Shown here piece after piece: positions 20,301 through 27,425 of a DNA stretch of 34,663 nucleotides. This DNA is from Trichomonas tenax (Eukaryota; Parabasalia; Trichomonadida; Trichomonadidae). Both the position numbers and the translations under genes were made by a program. The notes under the pieces were generated by a model. That model saw only the letters and a list, made by a program, of their open reading frames with translations, made no database searches and had not been told where the DNA came from. Numbering within the stretch: position 1 is the first letter of the stretch; every line of letters starts with the position of its first letter. The DNA lies in contig JALKBU010000536.1 of assembly GCA_023091735.1 (NCBI GenBank), forward strand, positions 1 to 34,663, written 5' to 3'.

Positions 20301-21290
20301 CAAAGTGAAATCAGAGATATCATTCTCGGTGTCAAGATTGCAGCTCCTTCAGAAGAACGTCAGAAGTTGGCTAAAGAACAGGAAGAACTTGACAATGCTA
20401 ATATTCTTAAGTCAGTCACTGTCTCTACACGTGATGCCGAAGGTAATCAACACGTTGTACAAACATTCTCACAGTACGAACAGTCTCAGTACAAGTCTAA
20501 GCATGACTGGAGAGCAAGAGCACTCACTGCTCGCGGCTTAGTCATGAGAGCGAACACATTGATGGTTCCTCCACCTGTCACGAAGCCTAAGTGCGACATT
20601 TTCATTCCAGAAAATGTTTACAGAAAATTCGTTGAGATTGCTGATCCATATGTTCAAGTTTGCGGCATTCTCTATGGTGTCTATGATGAGTCACAAGAAC
20701 GCATCCAAGCAGTCGTTCTTTTGATGCCTCCACAATCGGGTGAAAACGATTCGATCAAGTTCGCAATGAAGTTGCCAGAGAATGACTTCCTTGAAGGATA
20801 TCAGCCAATTGCTTACCTCCACACAAGAGTTGGTGAGAATGTCGGAATGGAGCCACGCGATGCAATGATCATTTCAGATCTTGCAAGAGCAAATAAGAAC
20901 ATCGATCCACTCAATTTCGTCAACTTAGTCATTGGATTTCCAGTCGGTGGCTGCGTAATGGGAGCCTCTACTTTAGGTCCGCAGGGATTCGAGTGGGCTG
21001 AAAGAAACAACGGAGTTGACAATCCAATGGGATACGAAGATCAATTTTCCATTTCTGTCGGAATCAACATCACAACACAGTACAGTGGATGGATGATGGC
21101 GCCAGAAAACGAAAAGTGGAACTATGCTTTCAATGCACTTCTCCTGAAGAGCGTTGATACTTACAAGGTCTCAGTTCAGAATCCAAAGTCATTCTTTGAC
21201 ATGAACCATCGTACACAACACTTCACATCATTCAGAAGAGAAATGAATGGTGAAGAACTTGCAATTGATGTTGACGATAACTTCGCTTAA
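14322..21290 (+). CDS. PRP8: Pre-mRNA-processing-splicing factor 8 (Prp8)
   Basis: The largest gene here, 2322 residues from the ATG at 14322, close to the ~2335 of human PRPF8. Prp8 is the U5 snRNP protein that cradles the U5/U6/U2 RNA active site. Near-identical blocks run along the whole length: [61 protein letters not shown]-type and NKWNTA sequences, [20 protein letters not shown] near residue 1530, an RNase-H-like segment near 1685, and a Jab1/MPN domain from about 2085 to the end. The metalloprotease residues of that domain are not intact, as usual in Prp8. An in-frame ATG at 14295 would add nine residues; 14322 fits the N-terminal alignment better and follows a TCA. An insertion of about 11 residues sits near residues 1150-1162. 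Codon bias is strong, suggesting good expression. Confidence 0.98.
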   Translation: [2322 protein letters not shown]

Positions 21291-21515
21291 TTCGTTTTTT
21301 GTTATATTGTAAATATATATTATTTGTTTCATTCAACCCCCGAAATATTACACTCATTGAACTTTCATATTTGCAAAACTTAAAGGATTTCATTTTTCGA
21401 GACGTTAATTTTGTTTATATCTCAACAATCAATTTAACATCGATAAAGGTTAAAATTGAGAACTTAAAAATACATTTTTCAAAATGCATTGATGAATAAA
21501 AAAAATCGATAAATA
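21291..21515. other. Short spacer, possible LRR remnant
   Basis: AT-rich sequence between PRP8 and the LRR gene. A 66-codon frame beginning at a TTG reads like a leucine-rich repeat fragment, but it is in a different frame from the downstream LRR gene and has no suitable ATG. It may be a decayed 5' part of that gene. Confidence 0.3.
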
Positions 21516-22340
21516 ATGAATATAGATGCATTTATAATCAATGGAAGTTCCATATCAATCAAGGACAAGGAACAAACAGGTTCTGTTATCATTGATGCAA
21601 CAATTGCAGACATTTTATTTATAGATGTCAATGGTTTTCGAAAATCTCAATTGCATTTTATTGATTTAAGTAGATCCAAGATTGAAGGGATAAAATCTTG
21701 TGCATTTAATTCCATGACCAGAATTCAACAAATTTTATTGCCTCAAACTTTGAAAACAATCGGTCCTGCGGCGTTTGCATATTCTTCAATCCAAAAACTG
21801 ATCTTCCCACCATCAGTCACATCAATAGATACATTTGCCGTGTTTGAATCATGTTGGATGTTAAATGATATATCTTTTAGTCCACCTTCAACTAATTACA
21901 GAATTGAAGACGGTTGCTTGATTTCCATTTCTGATAATAGACTTATTCGTGCGAGATCTGATATTGAAGTTTTCGCGTTAAATGTTTCTATTATTGGAGT
22001 GTCTGCTTTTTCAGTGACGTCCTTGAAAAGATTCATCGCAACATCTAATTTAACAACTCTCGATTCTTATTCTTTCATTGCAGCACAAAAACTTATATTT
22101 CTAGATTTATTAAATTGTTCTTTAATGAGTATCGAAATATATTCTTTTTCTGGTTGTTTTTCTCTTTATTCTATAGTATTGCCATCAACAATCAAACATT
22201 TAGGACGAGCAATATTTGAAAATTGTCCAAAGTTGAAAAGTGTTTTGTATCTTGGAGATAAAAATTTCAGCAATGTTAATGTATTTGATTTCCCTTCATC
22301 AATCAAAGTTTATGTTTTAGATACATATCAATATGATTAA
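21516..22340 (+). CDS. BspA-like leucine-rich repeat protein
   Basis: A 274-residue protein made of BspA/TpLRR-type repeats (LRR_5 style). Repeats show the pattern hydrophobic core, then LPQTLKTIGPAAF, then FPPSVTSIDTFAVFESC, SIIGVSAF, LTTLDSYSF, LMSIEIYSFSGC and LPSTIKHLGRAIFENCPKL. The family is hugely expanded in trichomonads, and some members mediate adherence to host cells or bacteria. This member has neither a signal peptide nor a transmembrane segment, so it is either intracellular, secreted unconventionally, or a truncated copy. The repeats stop shortly before the C-terminus (YVLDTYQYD). The ATG at 21516 is the first available in frame. Confidence 0.85.
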   Translation: MNIDAFIINGSSISIKDKEQTGSVIIDATIADILFIDVNGFRKSQLHFIDLSRSKIEGIKSCAFNSMTRIQQILLPQTLKTIGPAAFAYSSIQKLIFPPSVTSIDTFAVFESCWMLNDISFSPPSTNYRIEDGCLISISDNRLIRARSDIEVFALNVSIIGVSAFSVTSLKRFIATSNLTTLDSYSFIAAQKLIFLDLLNCSLMSIEIYSFSGCFSLYSIVLPSTIKHLGRAIFENCPKLKSVLYLGDKNFSNVNVFDFPSSIKVYVLDTYQYD

Positions 22341-23076
22341 TTTGCGAACACTCAAGTCATACATATTGACTACAATGAAGTTCACAAACTATTGTTAACC
22401 AAAATCATTACATGTAATTATCGAATATCAAAACCTAAGATTTCATACTACATGATTTTTATTTTTATGTAATCTTGTTTAAAACAACACCGAAGCATCT
22501 TCTTATAAACATTAGTGTAAATTTTGGCTTTGAAAGGAGAGATTTAAAAACGAATTTACATTTAAAAACATCTGTGATGCAAAAAGAACAATTTTAACAA
22601 TATTATGTTTTATTTTATAAACAAAGTCCTATAGATATTTTAGCAGTTGCTTCTTCATGGAAGATTTATTCATCGACGATTCTGAAATTCAAATTGAAGT
22701 TGAAATAATTTTTAAAACGAATTTCAAAGAATCAATGAGAAATTTCTAAATAACTTATTTAAAGAAGTACGAATTTTTAGTTTTGTTACGCTCCTCTTTA
22801 TTAAATGTTAAAATGCGAATTCTATATACCATTTAAAGAACCAAAACTTTGAATGCTTGAATTAGTTGCAGTGAGTAATAGAGAGTTTATGTCTATGAAT
22901 TAAAACAATAAATTCAAATCTTGGTAACAAAAACAATTTCTGGCTATGAGTAATAAAAAGCAAAAATAACTCGAGCATTCACTTCGGCATATTATACAAA
23001 AACTAATTTTCACATTTTTATCGAATTTCATTGATGTGACGTTGTAAAACGAAGAAACGTCTGAAATTGATATGTG
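22341..23076. other. AT-rich intergenic spacer
   Basis: About 735 bp with no open frame of interest and no clear repeat. It must contain the upstream promoter region for the 23091 gene, whose initiator lies at its 3' edge. Confidence 0.5.
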
Positions 23077-23082
23077 TCATTT
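23077..23082 (+). promoter_or_regulatory. Trichomonad initiator element (Inr)
   Basis: TCATTT fits the established trichomonad consensus TCA(+1)Y(T/A). The +1 A at 23079 would give a 12-nt 5' leader to the ATG at 23091, within the short leader lengths usual in these organisms. It also argues against initiation further upstream in the open frame. Confidence 0.6.
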
Positions 23083-23090
23083 TTTCTGTA

Positions 23091-25337
23091 ATGAAATGCT
23101 TTCCGAATCCATTTGACTTTGGAACTTTCGAAGAGTTCCGGGACTCTCTGTCGCAGTGGGAGAACGAGCTCCAGAAGTCTGTCTGGGATTTGAACACATT
23201 TCATTATTCATCATTTTATAGAAGACCGATACAAGAGAATTACATACGGAATATTACGACACTCAACCAGATCGTCAATGATCAGAAAGAAATTATCAAT
23301 TCTAAAAAACAAATAGAAAATTCGAAAACAATATTTAACGAAATCACTTGGTCATCATTCACATATTCGCTATTTCCAGAACCTGATCTATTCCAAGATT
23401 ACGAATATTATAAGACCAACATATTGAAATGGTATGAATTAGAAAACGAAAATTTGCAGCAACAGATCATCAGAACGAAACAAATCATGCCGAGAATTAG
23501 GTTTATGTCGAAATTTTACTCGCAAACAGAGAAAAAATGGAATATTGATTCGATTCATCCAAAACGCTTTGAAAACGATTTAAACTTTACTGTTGTTCCG
23601 ATGAAGGAATACCCGAAACCGCCAATACCGCCGAAAAAAAAAGAACCTATAAGTAATTCATTTTTCGAAAGAATATCTAAATCTTCAATTCCTATTCGAA
23701 ATTACTTCATCATGGAGGAATTCATCGGCGATACGAAGCACACTAGACGAAGAAAATCGAAAGCAGGACAAGAATTAAATCCATTTATCGAAGAAATCCA
23801 AAATTACGGCATTTCAGCGCAATTTTTACGGGTTCAGCCAGCAATATTCAGGGAGAAAGCCAGAGGCGATCAAATATCAACATCAGCATTCATGAAAATA
23901 TTAGAAAAAGATCCAACAAAAGTTAATGTCAATTTATGTAACGATTTGTTGAATTTCGTGATAGACAAACGCCTGCAAAATGGTGGGTTCATTAAGTTGA
24001 ACGTAAGATCTTTGTTCAATTTAGCTTTCATTCTTTGGAGATTTTCACCTTTTTCGCCTTCACCATATAGACCACATTTTGAAGAAGTAACGATCGAATT
24101 TACCCATAAAAGTGAAGATTTACAGTTTATTTCGCTTCTCTGGGAATATTCAATGATTGAAATATTAATCTCTCAAATGATATCTTTGGTGAAAGTAATT
24201 CAAGGTGAACGTCGGCTGTACAAATTCCTGCTTAAAGAACAGAAAATATTTAGAAAACAACAATCAAATCAAATTTTTAAAACATCAGGTGGTTTTTTCG
24301 AGAAATCAATTGATTTTGAACCATATCCATTTTGTATCGTTGATATTCTTGTCGGAAATCTATTCAGCGATGAAACAACGCTTCATGATGTGATTGAAAC
24401 ATCAGATCTCTGTAATTTCTTTAAAATAGAGAAACACTTACCAGAAACGCTCATTTATATGTATATACAGCAGTATCCGTACATTGGACGTGCAATCTTT
24501 AGAAGAGAAGAATTTTTCGCCATGGACAATGTCAAACCAAATCTTTTGTTGTCTCTCTTCACATTATGTTATCCAATGGCTCCTTCGAACCTTATTGCAG
24601 ACAGCCAATGGTACGGCAGTATTGCATGTCATTACATTTATCAACTTGCTGACTCCAACAATCCAATATACTCAAATATAGCAAAAGTGTCAACAGCATT
24701 TATTGTCAGATTATTTTTCGATTGCCAGCAAACAAGCAGAGACAAGTTTGATGGTTTTATATCATTGAGCTTCCAAATGGCTTTGTCGATAATCCACGAC
24801 TTGAAGGATCCTATCTGCAAATCGGACATAATCACAATGGTTGCTAAGATAGTGAAAATTCCAGTCGATCTCGAGATCGACAAGTTCCCAATTTTCCTTA
24901 TCGAATACCTATGCGACGACGATTATATTGTTGCACACGCTGCATACAAAGTTCTCAAGACAATCATACTCTCTGACTTCGCCAGATTCGAAGAAATATA
25001 TAAAACAAATGAAAGTGTTATCAACAATGTTCTCAAGAAAATCCAACCCGCTGTTGCTCTCGACATAATGAAACTCTTAGCAAAATTCATTCAGAAAGCC
25101 GTTCCAGTAGAGATCAAAGCTAATGGATTTCTCAATGTTCCTCAGTATGTTCCATACTCACTAACATTTGTTACAAAAATACTCAAACACGCCGACCTAA
25201 ATCCGAAACAAGTTACAGCACAAATCAAAACTATTCCAAAGACACCGATAATCAATGTCCAAAGTTCTAAATCTCTTTCACTGTTAAGGTTCGTCTTCCT
25301 AAGACGTCCAACAATTGCACGTTTTGTGCTCCAATAA
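23091..25337 (+). CDS. Unknown 748-residue protein, helical C-terminal half
   Basis: The start is set at the ATG at 23091 because the frame only extends upstream to a TTG and an initiator lies at 23077. Residues 1-175 are rich in W, Y, F and charged residues with helix-forming stretches (for example DSLSQWENELQKSVWDL), possibly coiled. A proline-lysine segment near residues 180-190 (PKPPIPPKKKE) acts as a linker. From about residue 230 to 740 the sequence is a succession of amphipathic helices, consistent with an ARM/HEAT-like solenoid, but no repeat consensus could be confirmed. No membrane helix or signal peptide. Not recognised outside trichomonads by eye. A degenerate copy of its 3' end lies just downstream at 25540-25800. 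Confidence 0.8.
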   Translation: MKCFPNPFDFGTFEEFRDSLSQWENELQKSVWDLNTFHYSSFYRRPIQENYIRNITTLNQIVNDQKEIINSKKQIENSKTIFNEITWSSFTYSLFPEPDLFQDYEYYKTNILKWYELENENLQQQIIRTKQIMPRIRFMSKFYSQTEKKWNIDSIHPKRFENDLNFTVVPMKEYPKPPIPPKKKEPISNSFFERISKSSIPIRNYFIMEEFIGDTKHTRRRKSKAGQELNPFIEEIQNYGISAQFLRVQPAIFREKARGDQISTSAFMKILEKDPTKVNVNLCNDLLNFVIDKRLQNGGFIKLNVRSLFNLAFILWRFSPFSPSPYRPHFEEVTIEFTHKSEDLQFISLLWEYSMIEILISQMISLVKVIQGERRLYKFLLKEQKIFRKQQSNQIFKTSGGFFEKSIDFEPYPFCIVDILVGNLFSDETTLHDVIETSDLCNFFKIEKHLPETLIYMYIQQYPYIGRAIFRREEFFAMDNVKPNLLLSLFTLCYPMAPSNLIADSQWYGSIACHYIYQLADSNNPIYSNIAKVSTAFIVRLFFDCQQTSRDKFDGFISLSFQMALSIIHDLKDPICKSDIITMVAKIVKIPVDLEIDKFPIFLIEYLCDDDYIVAHAAYKVLKTIILSDFARFEEIYKTNESVINNVLKKIQPAVALDIMKLLAKFIQKAVPVEIKANGFLNVPQYVPYSLTFVTKILKHADLNPKQVTAQIKTIPKTPIINVQSSKSLSLLRFVFLRRPTIARFVLQ

Positions 25338-25539
25338 TAATATGTTTATTTTTGTTTTGTAAATTATTGTTTCCGTATTTAGCACGATATATTATTTCGA
25401 AAATTGGAATTATATATTTAACCATTATTCATAGAAAGACGCACTTCATAATTTTCTATCTATTGATCAATTTGCATCTTAAGCTGTTCTATATTAACAT
25501 TGGTACGTTTCTATATTATATAACTGATTCTATTTAAGA
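25338..25539. other. Spacer between gene and its decayed tandem copy
   Basis: AT-rich sequence with no supported gene; a ~60-codon frame here is composed of I, L, Y and F as expected from random AT-rich DNA. Confidence 0.4.
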
Positions 25540-25800
25540 AGCGGATGGGCAAAATATAAAACTGCTCCAGCAGAAATCGATGCTAGTGAATTAATAATTG
25601 TTCCTTAAATTTGTTACAAAAGTTCACATAAAAATTATTTTCTCTGGGAAAATCAATTTTTCGTTTTTGCACTTGATTCCAAAACTACATCCTTAATGAG
25701 ACAAGTTACAACGCGAATCAAAGCCATTCCAAATGCATCGATCATAAACGTCCATAAGCTCGGATCAAACACAATGTTTATTGAGAAAAAAAAGTAATAA
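25540..25800 (+). pseudogene. Decayed partial tandem copy of the 3' end of the upstream gene
   Basis: Translated pieces match the C-terminus of the 23091 gene in the same order. WAKYKTAPAEIDASELIIVP corresponds to LAKFIQKAVPVEIKANGFLNVP, the DNA string TTTGTTACAAAA is kept in both, and RQVTTRIKAIPNASIINVHK corresponds to KQVTAQIKTIPKTPIINVQS. A stop follows IIVP and the frame changes between blocks, so it is not functional. It covers roughly the last 80 codons of the parent. Confidence 0.75.
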
Positions 25801-26008
25801 TAGTGATATCACAGTTCTTGATTATAATATATCACGATACTCCAAAAATGGATTTTAATAAAACTGTGTTCATTGATTTTATGGAACTTGTCACTTTTTA
25901 AATTTTGAACTTATAAATTTTTGTTGCTTTACGCTCCCCAATATTCGGGACAAAAATGAAGATTAACGTATTTTTCAAAATTGAATGGACCTTGAATCTT
26001 GATTTTGA
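25801..26008. other. Short spacer
   Basis: AT-rich sequence without supported features, between the decayed tandem copy and beta-helix pseudogene copy B. Confidence 0.4.
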
Positions 26009-27107
26009 AAAAAGAATTTTGTTCTTTTCGTTCATTATTTTAGTTTATATAGAAACATTGTTGATTCCATATGGCGCTGTGGCGTTTCCTCATCGATACT
26101 TTCGCCCAAATCGCAATATTTTTACTTCCAAAATGATTGGAATGAGTTCTTTAATGAATCTGGCAATACAAGTACAGGTGGTGTCATCAGCAAAAGTGGA
26201 AATTACTGGATTTCTAATGTGAATTTTATTGGAAATAAAAAAATTGCAATTTATGTTTATAATTCTTATTCACATTATGCTGCCAACAATCGCATCAGAC
26301 TACTGACTTAATAATGCGTATTTGAAAAGATTGTAGCGACAACATCATCAACATCAATATTTTTTAATTATCAAAATGGCGAATGTTGCGTCAACAGAGT
26401 TTGTGGATCAAATTGTAGCGTTTATGCTGATTCTGATTCATCTTTCTCGTATACCAGTGTCAAACCTCAAACAGAAAATCAAAATAATCTCGTTTTTTTC
26501 TTCTATTTCCTTATGTAATGCAATGAATAATATAGGATCGAGGATCTGTTGTATCTTTGGTGGATATATTCATTCCATGAATTCAAATATATCTCGGTGT
26601 AAAGATGTTAGATACGGAATCTTTTTTCGCGATAGCGATGATTATTCAAATAAATTATCAGTTCAATTTTGTACATTTGAACGTGAAAATGTAACAATTG
26701 ATGTTATATATTTTTTATATTCTAATGGAAATGTCGACTCATGCAACTTTGTCAATAACACTTGCGATGCTCCTATTTCTTCTTTTTCGCAATCTAGAGA
26801 TAAAACGATTAACATTACAAATTGTATTTTTGAAGGAAGTTCAATTAATTCAATCCAGATAATCCCTCGTACATCTGCTATTATTTATGTAACTCATTGC
26901 TCTTTTTCTGAAGAAGGATCTGTTAATAATCCAAACATTCAAACGGAAGATGCAACAACAAATTCATTCGATCTCAATCTTATCCATATGAAAGAGCTTT
27001 GTGATTTAATTCATCATCATAATTCCAATAACAAAGCTTGTTATCACTCTCCAATGTTTGAGTCCGATTTGCCGCTGATGCGCTTCCTTCGTCACCTGAA
27101 ACAATAA
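26009..27107 (+). pseudogene. Beta-helix surface-protein pseudogene, copy B
   Basis: The meaningful frame is open from 26009 and reads through F-N-E-S-G-N-T-S-T-G-G to two consecutive stops, TAA TAA at 26309-26314. Beyond them the same frame still looks like protein until a T-run near 26490. There it is lost, and the 26376-27107 frame (243 aa) takes over by a one-base shift. The remainder carries beta-helix repeats such as INITNCIFEG and VQFCTFEREN. Copy A shares the first stop and the frameshift, so the damage predates the duplication or was spread by conversion; the second stop is unique to B, where A has TAT. The C-terminal ~45 residues differ from A. Short products from the 26376 ATG cannot be excluded. 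Confidence 0.6.
26136..26974 (+). repeat. Inverted duplication, arm B (~839 bp)
   Basis: Matches the reverse complement of 9680-10518 with a small number of substitutions and sharp edges. See arm A. Confidence 0.85.
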
Positions 27108-27425
27108 AATCTGTGCTTTTGATTTTTTTATTTATTAAAATTCACCAATTTTTGAATTGTCTGGATAAAATCTTCGAAAGATCAATCTAATTTGATAAGC
27201 GGAGGAGTACCACAAATTGCATTATCATTCTTCGTGATAACAGTTCTCTAATCCTAATCACTAACTATCTGATTATGTTTTCAAGCTCTAATATAGCAAA
27301 TGATTGTTACCTTACTTCACCAAGGTATAAAGAATTATTTTTATCTTCTGTTTCGTAGATCAAAACATTTGTATATTGCAATCTAAATTTTAAAATATTA
27401 ATCTTGACAATTTTTATTTTTTATT
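27108..27425. other. AT-rich intergenic spacer
   Basis: 318 bp without open frame or repeat; no strict TCA initiator stands just before the ATG at 27426. Confidence 0.5.

Noticed and set aside
21299..21499. 66-codon frame upstream of the LRR gene
   Set aside because: Starts at TTG, is in another frame from the LRR gene, and no intron signals (GTATGT, ACTAACACACAG) are present to join them.
25150..25180. ACTAACA string as a possible second intron end
   Set aside because: It is followed by TTTG rather than CACAG and lies inside an intact coding frame.
25956..26222. 88-codon frame overlapping the start of beta-helix copy B
   Set aside because: Across the duplicated arm it is out of frame with the beta-helix reading, which is the frame conserved between copies A and B.
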